In this document: positions 16,615 to 25,736 of the stretch, in pieces
Layout: the number at the start of each line of letters is the position of its first letter
Position numbering within the stretch: the first letter of the stretch is position 1
Origin: Nocardioides sp. zg-1308
Lineage (GTDB): Bacteria > Actinomycetota > Actinomycetes > Propionibacteriales > Nocardioidaceae
Direction: 5' to 3'
NCBI RefSeq assembly: GCF_013155375.1
Contig: NZ_JABJQY010000001.1
Span: forward strand, 1 to 64,000
Length of the DNA: 64,000 bases
Notes under the pieces: model-generated
The model's input: the letters and a program-made list of their open reading frames with translations, nothing else
Databases searched by the model: none
Told to the model about the DNA's origin: nothing
Program-made: the position numbers and the translations under genes

Positions 16615-17824
16615 GCGCCGGGGCCGCGCCCACCTCGCGGTAGTGGCTGACCAGCAGCTCGTTGACCGCCTGCCACGTCCGCCCGCGGACGCTGGCGCGC
16701 GCCGCACGTGACATCCGCAGCCGCAGCACGGGCTGGGTGACGAGCCGCTCGACGTGCGCCGCCAGCTCCTCGGCGTCGCCCGGCTCGTAGAGGAAGCCCG
16801 CGACGGTGTCGTCGACGACGTCGACCGGGCCACCGGCACGCGGGGCCACCACCGGGACGCCGCTGGCGAGCGCCTCCTGGGCGGACTGGCAGTAGGTCTC
16901 GTGACGGCCGGTGTGCACGAAGACGTCGAGGGTCGCGTAGGCCCGGGCCAGCTCCTCGCCGTGCAGGACGCCGAGGAAGGCGGCGTCCGGGAGCAGCGCC
17001 CGGAGGCGGCCCTCCTCCGGCCCGCCGCCCACCAGGACGAGGCGTACACCGGGGAGCCGGTCGACCTGCGCCAGGAGCTCGAGCTCCTTCTCGGGCGCCA
17101 GCCGGCCGACGTACCCCACGAGCAGCTCGCCAGCCGGCGCGAGCGCGGCGTGCAGGTCCTCGTCGCGCCGGGCCGGGTCGAAGAGGACCTGGTCGACGCC
17201 CCGCGGCCACCGCGCCACGGCGTCCACACCGAGGCGGGCCAGCTGGTCGATGCTCGCCGTCGACGGCGCGAGGGTGCGGTCGACGCCGAGGTGGATCCGG
17301 CGGGTGAGCGACTCCATGGCGCGCGCGCCGCCGGGGACGGCGTACCGGTCGGCGAACCCCACGAGGTCGGTCTGGTAGATCGCGACGGTCGGGATGCCGA
17401 GCGACCGCGCGGCGCGCGCCGCCTGGTAGCCGAGCGTCGCCGGCGAGGCGATGTGCACCACGTCGGGGCGGAACCGCTCCATCGCCGCCCCGAGCCGGCG
17501 GCGGGTCTCGAGCCCGATCCGGAAGTCGGCGTAGAACGGCAGGTTCGCCCCGCGGGCCCGGGTGACGGGGAACCCGGCGTACGTCGCGGGGCCGGTCGGT
17601 GCGATCAGCTCCGCCTCGTGGCCCTCGGCGGCCAGGTGCTCCAGCACCCGGCGCACGGAGTTGGTGACGCCGTTGACCTGGGGCAGGAACGACTCGGTGA
17701 CGACGAGCACCCGCAGGCGCGGGCCCGGGTCGTGCGGGTGCAGGTCGCGCGGAGTGAAGGTCGGGAGGGTGACGAGGTTGGCCGGGACGGTGCGGCTGCG
17801 ACGCCGCCTCTCGAGCAGGTCCAT
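16592..17824 (-). CDS. GT4 family glycosyltransferase (MgtA-like)
   Basis: A 410-residue GT-B enzyme. The N-terminal domain has TESFLPQVNGVTNSVRRVLEHL, typical of GDP-mannose-dependent mannosyltransferases, and the C-terminal domain has VGYVGRLAPEKELELL and the donor-binding HTGRHETYCQSAQEALASGVPVVAP. It probably transfers a hexose to a lipid or glycolipid at the inner face of the membrane; donor and acceptor are inferred. It stands alone on the minus strand. Confidence 0.9.
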   Translation of the reverse strand: MDLLERRRRSRTVPANLVTLPTFTPRDLHPHDPGPRLRVLVVTESFLPQVNGVTNSVRRVLEHLAAEGHEAELIAPTGPATYAGFPVTRARGANLPFYADFRIGLETRRRLGAAMERFRPDVVHIASPATLGYQAARAARSLGIPTVAIYQTDLVGFADRYAVPGGARAMESLTRRIHLGVDRTLAPSTASIDQLARLGVDAVARWPRGVDQVLFDPARRDEDLHAALAPAGELLVGYVGRLAPEKELELLAQVDRLPGVRLVLVGGGPEEGRLRALLPDAAFLGVLHGEELARAYATLDVFVHTGRHETYCQSAQEALASGVPVVAPRAGGPVDVVDDTVAGFLYEPGDAEELAAHVERLVTQPVLRLRMSRAARASVRGRTWQAVNELLVSHYREVGAAPALSRRRAG

Positions 17825-17979
17825 GCCCCGGACGCTAGGAAGCGCCTCGCAACGGACGCCCCGATCCGGGAGGACGACACGTGAACGGTCCCCGACGCTC
17901 GGGGGTGCGGCGGGGCGGTGTGGCCGAGCTTCGCACCCGAGTTGCGTGCTTCGAGGTGCAGATCTCTACCTGTAGGCAC

Positions 17980-18007
17980 GGCGGTCACCGGATATCCGGG
18001 GACCGCC
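17980..18007. terminator. 28-nt palindrome downstream of rlmN
   Basis: GGCGGTC at 17980-17986 pairs with GACCGCC at 18001-18007. Inside, CCGGATATCCGG (17988-17999) is itself a perfect palindrome, with one A/G mismatch between. It lies about 40 bp beyond the rlmN stop in the rlmN direction, so transcription termination is the simplest role. The remainder of the 221-bp gap between rlmN and the glycosyltransferase holds nothing I recognise. Confidence 0.6.
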
Positions 18008-18046
18008 GGGCCAGTCACACCGAGGCCGAGCATGCCCCCGGAGGAG

Positions 18047-19183
18047 CTACTCCTTGGCGGCCAGCTGGCCGCAGGCGCCGTCGATCTCCCGGCCGCGGGT
18101 GTCGCGGACGGTGGTGGGGATGCCCTTGGCCTCGAGCCGGCGGACGAACTCGCGCTCGTCGGCGGGGTCGGACGCGGTCCACTTCGAGCCCTCGATCGGG
18201 TTGAGAGGAATCAGGTTGACGTGCACCCAGCCCCAGTCGCCGTACGAGTTCAGGACGTCGCCCAGCAGGTCGGCCCGCTCGGCCTGGTCGTTGATGCCGC
18301 GCATCATGGCGTACTCGATCGAGACCCGGCGCTTGGTCTTGGCGGCGTAGTTCCACGCCGCCTCGACGGTCTGGGCGACCGAGAAGCGGGAGTTGATCGG
18401 CACCAGCTCGTTGCGCAGCTCGTCGTCGGGCGCGTGGAGGCTGAGCGCCAGCGTGACGGGGATGCCCTCGTCGGCGAGCTGGTTGATCCGCGGCACCAGG
18501 CCGACGGTGGACACGGTGACGCCGCGGGCGCTCATGCCGAGGCCGGCGGGCGAGGGGTCGGTGAGGCGGCGCACGGCGCCGATGACGGCCTTGTAGTTGG
18601 CCAGCGGCTCGCCCATGCCCATGAACACGACGTTGGAGACGCGGCCCGGTCCGCCGGGGACCTCACCGCGGGCGAGGGAGCGCGCGCCGGCGACGACCTG
18701 CTCGACGATCTCGGCGGTCGACATGTTGCGCTGCAGCCCGCCCATGCCGGTCGCGCAGAACGGGCAGGCCATGCCGCAGCCGGCCTGGCTGGAGACGCAG
18801 ATCGTCGCGCGGTCGGGGTAGCGCATCAGCACCGACTCCACGAGCGCGCCGTCGAAGAGCTTCCACAGGGTCTTGCGGGTGGTGCCCCGGTCGGCCTCCA
18901 TGGTGCGCAGCGGCGTCATCAGGTGCGGCAGCAGCGCCGCGACGAGCTCGTCGCGCTGGCCCGACGGCAGGTCGGTCATCTCCGCCGGGTCGTCGACGAG
19001 GCGGCCGAAGTAGTGGGTGGACAGCTGCTTGGCGCGGAAGCCGGGCAGGCCCATCTCCTCGAGCAGCGCCTTGCGGCCGGCCTCGTCGAGGTCGGCGAGG
19101 TGCCGCGGCGGCTTGCGGCGCCCGCGGGGCTCGTCGAAGACGAGCGGCAGGGTCTTGATCGGCTGCTGGGTGGATTCGGACAT
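18047..19183 (-). CDS. rlmN: Dual-specificity 23S rRNA A2503 / tRNA A37 C2-methyltransferase
   Basis: RlmN is a radical-SAM enzyme that methylates C2 of A2503 in 23S rRNA and A37 in some tRNAs. The 378-residue protein has the cluster motif [11 protein letters not shown] (C-x3-C-x2-C) and, near the C-terminus, the region around [16 protein letters not shown] containing the cysteine that resolves the methyl adduct. The N-terminal accessory domain includes [12 protein letters not shown]. The start is ATG 19183 (MSESTQQP); an in-frame extension to 19270 has no coding character. Same position as in M. tuberculosis, after cdsA. Confidence 0.96.
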   Translation of the reverse strand: MSESTQQPIKTLPLVFDEPRGRRKPPRHLADLDEAGRKALLEEMGLPGFRAKQLSTHYFGRLVDDPAEMTDLPSGQRDELVAALLPHLMTPLRTMEADRGTTRKTLWKLFDGALVESVLMRYPDRATICVSSQAGCGMACPFCATGMGGLQRNMSTAEIVEQVVAGARSLARGEVPGGPGRVSNVVFMGMGEPLANYKAVIGAVRRLTDPSPAGLGMSARGVTVSTVGLVPRINQLADEGIPVTLALSLHAPDDELRNELVPINSRFSVAQTVEAAWNYAAKTKRRVSIEYAMMRGINDQAERADLLGDVLNSYGDWGWVHVNLIPLNPIEGSKWTASDPADEREFVRRLEAKGIPTTVRDTRGREIDGACGQLAAKE

Positions 19184-19229
19184 CTGGACCAGTGTCCCAC
19201 CCCGGCGGTCGGGGCGACGATTCAGCGGA

Positions 19230-19577
19230 TCAGGCGTCGACCATGAAGTAGAGCACCAGTGAGGCGACACCCAGCACGACCATCGCGGTGACGATCATGC
19301 CGACGAACATGAACTGCCCGAAGCGGCGGGTCTTGCGCTTGACCAGCAGGAAGATCGGCAGCGCCAGGAAGACGAGCACGAACGGGAACAGCCGCTCGGC
19401 CGTCTCGTAGGGGAACAGCAGCCGCAGGATGCCGGCGAAGGCGCCGGGCAGGGCGGTGACGAACAACATGCCGGCGAAGAAGCCCGTGATCCCGGCGAAC
19501 GTCGGGTGGCTGGAGTGCCACCACGCGAAGCGCCCCTCCTGCGTCGTCCCGACCTCCTGCACCGGCTGCGTCTCCAC
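19230..19577 (-). CDS. Small integral membrane protein, 115 residues
   Basis: A GTG at 19577 opens a 115-residue protein with a soluble N-terminus (about 25 residues) and three hydrophobic segments around [37 protein letters not shown] and [20 protein letters not shown] basic loop KRKTRR lies between the second and third segments. It is 46 bp upstream of rlmN on the same strand. No family recognised. Confidence 0.8.
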   Translation of the reverse strand: METQPVQEVGTTQEGRFAWWHSSHPTFAGITGFFAGMLFVTALPGAFAGILRLLFPYETAERLFPFVLVFLALPIFLLVKRKTRRFGQFMFVGMIVTAMVVLGVASLVLYFMVDA

Positions 19578-19662
19578 GCGCCCAGAGTAGGTGGTCGCGT
19601 CCGTCCGGCGCCGGTGGGCACGCGGTGACAGGCAATTCGTGGCACCGGCGCGCGGCGCCGGC

Positions 19663-20175
19663 TCAGCGGTCGACGGTGATGACGTCGGGCATCCCGAGCC
19701 CCGCCCACCGGTCGAGGTCGGGCGGGCGAGCGGTGAGGTCGGCGACGACCAGGGTCCAGGCGGTGCCGTGGCCGACCAGCACCACGTCCTCCTGTCCGTG
19801 CACCTCCAGCAGCCGCCGGACCGCGGGGACGACACGGTCCCGGCAGGCGGCGAGCGGCTCCCAGCCGTCGACGGCCGGCTCGTCGGGCCGCTCGAAGGCG
19901 CGGCGGACCGCCCCGGCGAAGTCCTCGACCCACTCCCCTCCCCGCTCGTGCTCGCGCAGGTCGGGGAGCACGCCGACCTCGGCGTCGGTGAGCAGCTGCG
20001 CCGTCTGGACCGCCTTGGGCTCGGGCGAGGTCAGCCAGGCGGCGCGTCCCGGCAGGCGACCCGAGGCCCGCAGCGCCCAGACGTCGTCGTACGCCGCGGG
20101 GTCGAGGTCCCACGCGGACGCGGGCACACCGGGGACGACGAGCGGCCGCCCGTGCCGGACCAGGTGGAGCGTCAT
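19663..20175 (-). CDS. Histidine phosphatase family protein
   Basis: A 170-residue protein with the phosphoglycerate-mutase-like signature LVRHGRP near residues 5-11, whose His is phosphorylated during catalysis, and a second catalytic His in VLVGHGTAW. The acid/base region is in LREHERGGEW. It starts in a 4-bp ATGA overlap with the SDR gene. The substrate cannot be deduced. Confidence 0.88.
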   Translation of the reverse strand: MTLHLVRHGRPLVVPGVPASAWDLDPAAYDDVWALRASGRLPGRAAWLTSPEPKAVQTAQLLTDAEVGVLPDLREHERGGEWVEDFAGAVRRAFERPDEPAVDGWEPLAACRDRVVPAVRRLLEVHGQEDVVLVGHGTAWTLVVADLTARPPDLDRWAGLGMPDVITVDR

Positions 20176-20987
20176 CGCGGCCTCGGCGCCAGGAACTCGG
20201 ACGCGCCGCGGAGCCGGGTGGCGAGGAGGGTCGCGGCGAGCGCCGAGTCGAGGCGTACGTCGATCGGGCCGGGGTCGGCGAGGTCTGCCCGCCGACCCGG
20301 GCGGAGCGCGCCGGCGTCGAGGCCGTCGCGGCGGGCGATCAGCCGGCCGAGCTCGAGCCGGCTGGTCGTCTCCCCGCCTCCGACGTGGAGCAGTCCCCGG
20401 ACGTCGTTGCCGGCGAGCTCGACGAGGGCGGTGGCGAGGTCGTCGACGTGGACCGGGCAGCGGCGCTCGTCCTCGAAGAGGACGCCCTCGGCGCCCGTGG
20501 CCAGCGCGCGCACGAGCTGCTCGTGCTTCGAGGCGCCGTCGCCGAGGATGAGGGAGGTGCGGGCGACCACGGCGCCGGGGCAGGCGGCCACGGCGCCGGG
20601 GCAGGCGGCCAGCGCCTCGGTCTCGGCGGCGACCTTCGCCCGGCCGTACGACGACACGGGGTCGGTCGGCGCGGCCTCGGTGTAGGGGCGATCGGACCCG
20701 CCGAAGACCACGTCGGAGGAGACCAGCACCAGCCGCGCACCCGCGCCGGCGGCGGCACGGGCGACGTGGGCGGCGCCGGTCGCGGTCACCTCCCAGTCGT
20801 CCTGCACGTAGGCGGTGTGCACGATCGCCGCGGGGCGGTGCCGCTCCATCAGCGCCCGTACGGCGGCCTCGTCGCGGACGTCGGCGTCCGCCGAGCCGAC
20901 CGCGACGACGTCGTGCGTGGCCTCGGCCGCTGCCACGACCCGCCGACCGAGGTAGCCGGTGCGGCCGCCGGTGACCAGGATCCGCAT
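20172..20987 (-). CDS. NAD(P)-dependent sugar reductase/epimerase-like SDR
   Basis: A 271-residue extended short-chain dehydrogenase resembling dTDP-4-dehydrorhamnose reductases. It has the N-terminal VTGGRTGYLGRRV nucleotide loop, VLVSSDVVFGG, the catalytic YGRAK (Tyr-x-x-x-Lys) and CPVHVDDLATAL. A 21-bp perfect tandem duplication adds a seven-residue repeat in the middle. The ATG overlaps the cdsA stop by one base (TGATG), and its own stop overlaps the phosphatase start. No other rhamnose-pathway gene lies next to it, so the substrate is uncertain. Confidence 0.85.
   Translation of the reverse strand: MRILVTGGRTGYLGRRVVAAAEATHDVVAVGSADADVRDEAAVRALMERHRPAAIVHTAYVQDDWEVTATGAAHVARAAAGAGARLVLVSSDVVFGGSDRPYTEAAPTDPVSSYGRAKVAAETEALAACPGAVAACPGAVVARTSLILGDGASKHEQLVRALATGAEGVLFEDERRCPVHVDDLATALVELAGNDVRGLLHVGGGETTSRLELGRLIARRDGLDAGALRPGRRADLADPGPIDVRLDSALAATLLATRLRGASEFLAPRPR
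20567..20608 (-). repeat. Perfect 21-bp tandem duplication inside the SDR gene
   Basis: The 21-bp unit at 20567-20587 is repeated exactly at 20588-20608 and keeps frame, giving CPGAVAACPGAV in the protein just before the substrate-side strand VARTSLILGDG. Exact identity suggests a recent slippage event. Confidence 0.85.
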
Positions 20988-21886
20988 CAGAAGACGAGGT
21001 AGTAGAGCACCAGCCAGATCGGCGCGACCGTCGCGAGGAGCGAGTCGAGCCGGTCCATGAGGCCGCCGTGGCCGGGGATGACCTGGCTCATGTCCTTGAT
21101 GCCGAGGTCGCGCTTGATCACGGACTCGCAGAGGTCGCCGAGGGTGGCCATCACGGCGGTGATGACACCGAGGATGACGCCGACCCACCAGTCGCCGCCG
21201 AGGAAGGACGTCACCAGCCAGACGCCGACCGCGATGGTGGCGACCATCGACCCGGCGAACCCCTCCCAGGACTTCTTGGGCGAGATCACGCGGGCCATCG
21301 GGTGCTTGCCGAACAGCACGCCGGCGACGTAGCCGCCGGTGTCGGAGGCGATCACGATCGCGATGAACGTGATGACGCCGCGCACGCCGTCGTCGTCGAC
21401 GTCGAAGCCGAACGCCGGGTCGTGACCGCCCTCGGCGAGGAGCAGCGCCACGAAGGAGGCGAGGAAGGGCACGTAGACGAGCGTGAAGACCGATGCGGTG
21501 GCGTTCTTGACGTAGCCGTCGACGCCACGCCGCAGCAGCCACAGCATCACGACCAGGGCGGTGACGGCGGTGGCCGTCACGAGCGCCGGCGCCCCCCAGA
21601 AGTAGGCGACGACCACCATCACGACGCCGCCCAGCATCAGCGGCTGCTCGGGGAGGTCGATGTCCTTGGCCGACAGCCCGCGGTGCAGCTCCCACACGGC
21701 CACCGCCACGGCGACCGCCACGATCCCCATGAACGCGGTCTTCCAGAAGAAGAGCGAGAGCAGGATCGCGCCGACCAGCACCACCGCCGAGCCGACGGCG
21801 GCAGGCAGGTCCCGGCCGGCGCGGCCGTGGTCCTTCTGCGGTGGCTGGGGCGTCCCCGGCGCCGGTGGACTGTCAGGAGTCGTCAT
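20987..21886 (-). CDS. cdsA: Phosphatidate cytidylyltransferase
   Basis: CdsA makes CDP-diacylglycerol from phosphatidate and CTP, the branch point for bacterial phospholipids. The 299-residue protein has about eight membrane segments and the family signature near the C-terminus: SVIKRDLGIKD followed by PGHGGLMDRLDS. The first 30 residues are a Pro-rich cytosolic tail. It follows frr with a 10-bp gap and overlaps the SDR gene by one base. Confidence 0.96.
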   Translation of the reverse strand: MTTPDSPPAPGTPQPPQKDHGRAGRDLPAAVGSAVVLVGAILLSLFFWKTAFMGIVAVAVAVAVWELHRGLSAKDIDLPEQPLMLGGVVMVVVAYFWGAPALVTATAVTALVVMLWLLRRGVDGYVKNATASVFTLVYVPFLASFVALLLAEGGHDPAFGFDVDDDGVRGVITFIAIVIASDTGGYVAGVLFGKHPMARVISPKKSWEGFAGSMVATIAVGVWLVTSFLGGDWWVGVILGVITAVMATLGDLCESVIKRDLGIKDMSQVIPGHGGLMDRLDSLLATVAPIWLVLYYLVF

Positions 21887-21896
21887 GGAGGGGCGC

Positions 21897-22454
21897 TCAG
21901 ACCTCGAGCAGCTCGGCTTCCTTGTGCTTGAGGAGCTCGTCGATCTTGTCGGTGTGGGTCTTGGTCATGCCCTCGAGGCGCTTCTCGGCCCCGGTGACGT
22001 CGTCCTTGCCGACCTCGCCGTCCTTCTCGAGCTTCTCGAGCGCCTGCTTGGCGGTGCGGCGGATGTTGCGGACCGACACCCGGCCGTCCTCGGCCTTGGC
22101 CTTGGCGAGCTTGATGAACTCCTTGCGGCGCTCCTCGGTGAGCTCGGGGAAGACGCAGCGCAGCACCTTGCCGTCGTTGGCCGGGTTGACGCCGAGGTCG
22201 GAGTCGCGGATGGCCTTCTCGATGGCGCCCATCGCGCCGACGTCGAACGGCTGGATCAAGATGGTGCGGGCGTCCTGGGAGGTGAAGCTCGCCAGCTGCT
22301 GCAGCGGGGTCGGGGAGCCGTAGTAGTCGGCCGTGATCTTGGCGAACATCGCCGGGTTGGCCCGGCCGGCGCGGATCGCGGCGAACTCCTCGCGGGTGGC
22401 CTCGACGGACTTGTCCATCTTGGCGTCGGCATCGTTCATGACGTCGTTGATCAC
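21897..22454 (-). CDS. frr: Ribosome recycling factor
   Basis: RRF splits post-termination ribosomes together with EF-G. The 185-residue length is standard, and the protein contains the characteristic RAGRANPAMFAKI near the N-terminus and the three-helix bundle ending with LLKHKEAELLEV. GTG at 22454 is taken as start because GAGAGAG precedes it; an ATG (MNDAD) lies 5 codons in. It is immediately downstream of pyrH. Confidence 0.97.
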   Translation of the reverse strand: MINDVMNDADAKMDKSVEATREEFAAIRAGRANPAMFAKITADYYGSPTPLQQLASFTSQDARTILIQPFDVGAMGAIEKAIRDSDLGVNPANDGKVLRCVFPELTEERRKEFIKLAKAKAEDGRVSVRNIRRTAKQALEKLEKDGEVGKDDVTGAEKRLEGMTKTHTDKIDELLKHKEAELLEV

Positions 22455-22491
22455 GGGTTGCTCTCTCTCGTCGTACGTCTCGGTGCGGCGG

Positions 22492-23220
22492 TCAGGCGGT
22501 CGGCTCGGGCGCGCTGCTCACCAGCGTGCCAATCCTCTCACCCCGCACCGCCCGCACGATCGTGCCTGGGGTCGAGAGGTTGAAGAACACCATGTCCATC
22601 GCGTTGTCGCGCGCCATCGCGATCCCGGTCGCGTCGGCGACCTTGAGGTCGCGGGCGAGGTACTCGTCATAGGTGAGGTGGTCGAACTTGACCGCGTCGG
22701 GGTTCTGCTTGGGATCGGAGTCGTAGACCCCGTCGACGCCCTGCTTGCCCATGAGGATGACCTCGCACCGGGTCTCGAGGGCGCGCTGGGCGGCCACGGT
22801 GTCGGTCGAGAAGAACGGCATGCCGGCCCCCGCGCCGAAGATCACGACGCGACCCTTCTCCATGTGCCGGATGGCGCGGCGCGGGATGTAGGGCTCGGCG
22901 ACCTGGCCCATCGTGATGGCGGTCTGCACGCGGGTCTCGACGCCGTGCTTCTCGATGAAGTCCTGGAGCGCCAGGCAGTTCATCACCGTGCCGAGCATGC
23001 CCATGTAGTCGGCGCGGGCCCGCTCCATGCCGCGCTGCTGCAGCTCGGCGCCGCGGAAGAAGTTGCCGCCGCCGACCACGATGGCGATCTGCACGCCCGA
23101 CTTCGCGACCTCGGCCACCTCGCTCGCCGTGGCGTTGATGACGTCGAGGTCCAGTCCCACCTCGCCCCCGCCGAAGACTTCGCCCGAGAGCTTGAGCAGG
23201 ACACGGTTGTAGGCCGTCAC
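22492..23220 (-). CDS. pyrH: Uridylate kinase (UMP kinase)
   Basis: PyrH phosphorylates UMP to UDP. The 242-residue protein shows the amino-acid-kinase fold motifs [12 protein letters not shown] at the N-terminus, [13 protein letters not shown], and the ATP-site region [23 protein letters not shown] 23220 is preceded by AAGGGA. It follows tsf, separated by a strong hairpin, in the conserved rpsB-tsf-pyrH-frr order. Confidence 0.97.
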   Translation of the reverse strand: MTAYNRVLLKLSGEVFGGGEVGLDLDVINATASEVAEVAKSGVQIAIVVGGGNFFRGAELQQRGMERARADYMGMLGTVMNCLALQDFIEKHGVETRVQTAITMGQVAEPYIPRRAIRHMEKGRVVIFGAGAGMPFFSTDTVAAQRALETRCEVILMGKQGVDGVYDSDPKQNPDAVKFDHLTYDEYLARDLKVADATGIAMARDNAMDMVFFNLSTPGTIVRAVRGERIGTLVSSAPEPTA

Positions 23221-23292
23221 TGGGATCCCTTCACACGGCTGGGTGGGTCACCGGAAACCTACCGGCCGGCAGGCCCGGGGGTCGAACCCGAG

Positions 23293-23333
23293 CGACGAGG
23301 GGCCGTACGCCACTGGCGTACGGCCCCTCGTCG
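23293..23333 (-). terminator. 19-bp perfect hairpin between tsf and pyrH
   Basis: Arms at 23293-23311 and 23315-23333 (core GGGGCCGTACGCC) pair without a mismatch around a 3-nt loop. It is 20 bp after the tsf stop, in the intergenic gap, with no T-run. A terminator or attenuator separating rpsB-tsf from pyrH-frr-cdsA is the likely role. Confidence 0.8.
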
Positions 23334-23353
23334 GTGATCGGGTGGTGCGTGGC

Positions 23354-24166
23354 TCAGGCGCCGACCTCGAAGCGGGCGAACCGCTTCACGGTCGTGCCGG
23401 CCGCGTCGAGGACGGCCTTGACGCTCTTCTTGGACTCGGTGACCGACTCCTGCTCGAGCAGGACGATCTCCTTGTAGAAGCCACCGAGGCGACCCTCGAC
23501 GATCTTGGCGATCGCCTGCTCGGGCTTGCCCTCCTCGCGGGTCTTCTGCTCGGCGATCGAGCGCTCGGACTCGACGACGTCGGCCGGCACCTCGTCGCGG
23601 GTGAGGTACTGCGCCTTCATCGCGGCGATCTGCATCGCGGCGCCGCGGGCGGCGGCCTCGTCACCCTCGAACTCGACCAGCACGCCGACGGCCGGCGGGA
23701 GGTCGGCGGCACGCTTGTGCATGTAGGTGACGGTGGTGCCGTCGAAGTAGGCGACCTCGCCCAGCTCGATCTTCTCGCCGATGGTGATGGCCAGGTCCTC
23801 CACGACCTCGCCGACGGTCTTGCCGTCCAGCTCGGCGGCCTTGAGGGCGGCGGTGTCGGCGGCCTTGACCTTGTTGGCTACGTCGGCGATCTGCTGGGCC
23901 TTCTTGATGAAGTCCTCGTTCTTGGCGACGAAGTCGGTCTCGCTCTTGAGCTCGACCAGGGCGTTGCCGGAGGTGGCGACGAGGCCGGCGGCGGTCTCGC
24001 GCTCGGCGCCGCGGGCGGCGGCCTTGGCGGCGCCCTTGACCCGGAGCAGCTCGACGGCCTTGTCGAAGTCGCCGTCCGCCTCGGTCAGCGCCTTCTTGCA
24101 GTCCATCATCCCGGCCTGGGTCTGCTCACGGAGCTTCTTGACGTCGGCGGCGGTGAAGTTGGCCAT
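23354..24166 (-). CDS. tsf: Elongation factor Ts
   Basis: EF-Ts exchanges GDP for GTP on EF-Tu. The 270-residue protein begins [19 protein letters not shown] and has the N-terminal UBA-like domain with GMMDCKKAL, then the core with SETDFVAKN, the EF-Tu contact motif. ATG 24166 was chosen; the upstream extension of the frame is proline-rich and has no coding character. A hairpin lies between rpsB and tsf. Confidence 0.97.
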   Translation of the reverse strand: MANFTAADVKKLREQTQAGMMDCKKALTEADGDFDKAVELLRVKGAAKAAARGAERETAAGLVATSGNALVELKSETDFVAKNEDFIKKAQQIADVANKVKAADTAALKAAELDGKTVGEVVEDLAITIGEKIELGEVAYFDGTTVTYMHKRAADLPPAVGVLVEFEGDEAAARGAAMQIAAMKAQYLTRDEVPADVVESERSIAEQKTREEGKPEQAIAKIVEGRLGGFYKEIVLLEQESVTESKKSVKAVLDAAGTTVKRFARFEVGA

Positions 24167-24199
24167 GGTCCTTCTTCCTTCAGGTTCGGTGGGTACGGC

Positions 24200-24230
24200 G
24201 CGGCGGCGCGCAGGTCCTGCGCGCCGCCGC
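24200..24230 (-). terminator. GC hairpin between rpsB and tsf
   Basis: Arms at 24200-24214 and 24216-24230 (GCGGCGGCGCGCAGG and its complement) are perfectly complementary; the tip would open to a small loop. It falls 12 bp after the rpsB stop and 34 bp before the tsf start, so it may lower tsf transcription relative to rpsB or protect the rpsB end. Confidence 0.7.
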
Positions 24231-24242
24231 GGTCGGGACGTC

Positions 24243-25310
24243 TCAGGCGGTGGGCTCGTCGGTCGCCGGCTCGGCGTCCGTGACGGCCGTGGCGGTGTCG
24301 ACGGAGGCAGCCTCGGCGACGGCGGCGTCGACGTCGGCGGCGACCTCGTCGGCCGACGCGTCGCTGCCGGCGACGGGAGCAGGCGCCTCGTCCGAGGTCG
24401 CGGCGTCGGCCGGTGCCTCGACAGCGGCGTCGGCGGCGGCGTCGGCCTGGGGCGCCTCGGCAGCGGCACCGGTGGACTCGGAGGCCGGGGTCTCGGCGGC
24501 GGCGTCGCCCGTGGCGGCGGCAGCGGCCTTCTCGGCGTCACCGGCGAGGAGCTCGCGCTCCCACTCGGCGAGGGGCTCCTCGGCACCGACGGTCTCGTCG
24601 GCGTCGCCGCCCTTGACGCCCGAACGGGCCATGAGGCCCTCGGCGACGGCGTCCGCGACCACGCGGGTCAGCAGGCCGACCGCGCGGATGGCGTCGTCGT
24701 TGCCCGGGATCGGGAAGTCGACGAGGTCGGGGTCGCAGTTGGAGTCGAGGATGCCGATGATCGGGATCCGCAGCTTGCGGGCCTCCTCGACGGCCAGGTG
24801 CTCCTTGTTGGTGTCGACGATCCACACGGCCGAGGGGACCTTGGTCATCTCGCGGATGCCGCCGAGGGTCTTCTCGAGCTTGGTGTGCTCCCGCTTCATC
24901 TGCAGGAGCTCCTTCTTGGTGCGACCCGAGCCGGCGACCGTCTCGAAGTCGACGTCGTCGAGCTCCTTGAGGCGGTTGATCCGCTGGTGGACGGTCTGGA
25001 AGTTGGTGAGCATGCCGCCGAGCCAGCGCTGGTTGACGTAGGGCATGCCGACGCGGGTGGCCTGCTCGGCGATGGCCTCCTGCGCCTGCTTCTTGGTGCC
25101 GACGAACATCACGACACCGCCGCGCGCCACGGTCTCCTTGACGAAGGCGAAGGAGCGGTCGATGTAGGACAGCGACTGCTGCAGGTCGATGATGTAGATG
25201 CCGTTGCGCTCGGTCATGATGAAGCGCTTCATCTTGGGGTTCCAACGACGGGTCTGGTGACCGAAGTGGACGCCGCTCTCGAGCAGCTGGCGCATGGTGA
25301 CGACTGCCAT
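24243..25310 (-). CDS. rpsB: 30S ribosomal protein S2 with acidic C-terminal extension
   Basis: S2 binds the 30S head-body junction and is needed for S1 binding. The start ATG 25310 ([19 protein letters not shown]) has AGGAG 6 bases upstream. Residues 1-250 are the conserved S2 core ([24 protein letters not shown]). The remaining 100 or so residues are a low-complexity tail of Ala, Glu, Asp and Thr. The protein has 355 residues against about 240-290 in most bacteria. Acidic tails on S2 occur in other actinobacteria; this one is long. Confidence 0.97.
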   Translation of the reverse strand: MAVVTMRQLLESGVHFGHQTRRWNPKMKRFIMTERNGIYIIDLQQSLSYIDRSFAFVKETVARGGVVMFVGTKKQAQEAIAEQATRVGMPYVNQRWLGGMLTNFQTVHQRINRLKELDDVDFETVAGSGRTKKELLQMKREHTKLEKTLGGIREMTKVPSAVWIVDTNKEHLAVEEARKLRIPIIGILDSNCDPDLVDFPIPGNDDAIRAVGLLTRVVADAVAEGLMARSGVKGGDADETVGAEEPLAEWERELLAGDAEKAAAAATGDAAAETPASESTGAAAEAPQADAAADAAVEAPADAATSDEAPAPVAGSDASADEVAADVDAAVAEAASVDTATAVTDAEPATDEPTA

Positions 25311-25736
25311 GGGTTCTCCTGTGGTGGCGGAGGCGCTGACCGATGTGCCCGACCTTGCGCAGGCCGGACCGGGAGCGTGACTCCTGTTGGTTTCAGTTGC
25401 TGCCCCCGGCGGGTGCCGGGTGCCCTGACGCTCACACGCCGGTCCGATCCGCACCGGTGGGGCTGGCGGAACTGAGGACCGACGCCCACGGGCGGTCCGG
25501 GACCGAGGAGCATCCCGACGCGGTCTGCGAGCGTGCGAAGTCAGTCCGGGTGGACTGCTCCGCACATCGTAGGCCAGGGACTCACGCCGGGCGAAATGGC
25601 GGAACGCTGCGGCGGAGCGGCGTCTTCCCGCTGGGCACGCACCGGCAACCGTCCACAACCGGCCCGGCACCGTCGCACTCCACAGCCGCGCCCGTCGGCC
25701 GTCGCCCCCGGGGCCCCTGCCGGGCAGCCTCGCAGG
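25311..25736. promoter_or_regulatory. 426-bp divergent intergenic region, rpsB and M23 gene
   Basis: This is the longest gene-free stretch in the window. On the minus strand TACGAT at 25566-25571 with TTCGCC 18 bases upstream (25590-25595) is a weak candidate promoter for rpsB, which would give a leader of about 250 nt. A small inverted repeat, CAGTCC at 25542-25547 and GGACTG at 25552-25557, lies just downstream of it. I see no recognisable riboswitch and no credible ORF in the gap. Confidence 0.4.

Noticed and set aside
25560..25736. Possible cyclic-di-AMP riboswitch before the M23 gene
   Set aside because: Such switches often precede cell-wall hydrolase genes in actinobacteria, but I could not find the conserved paired elements in this stretch.
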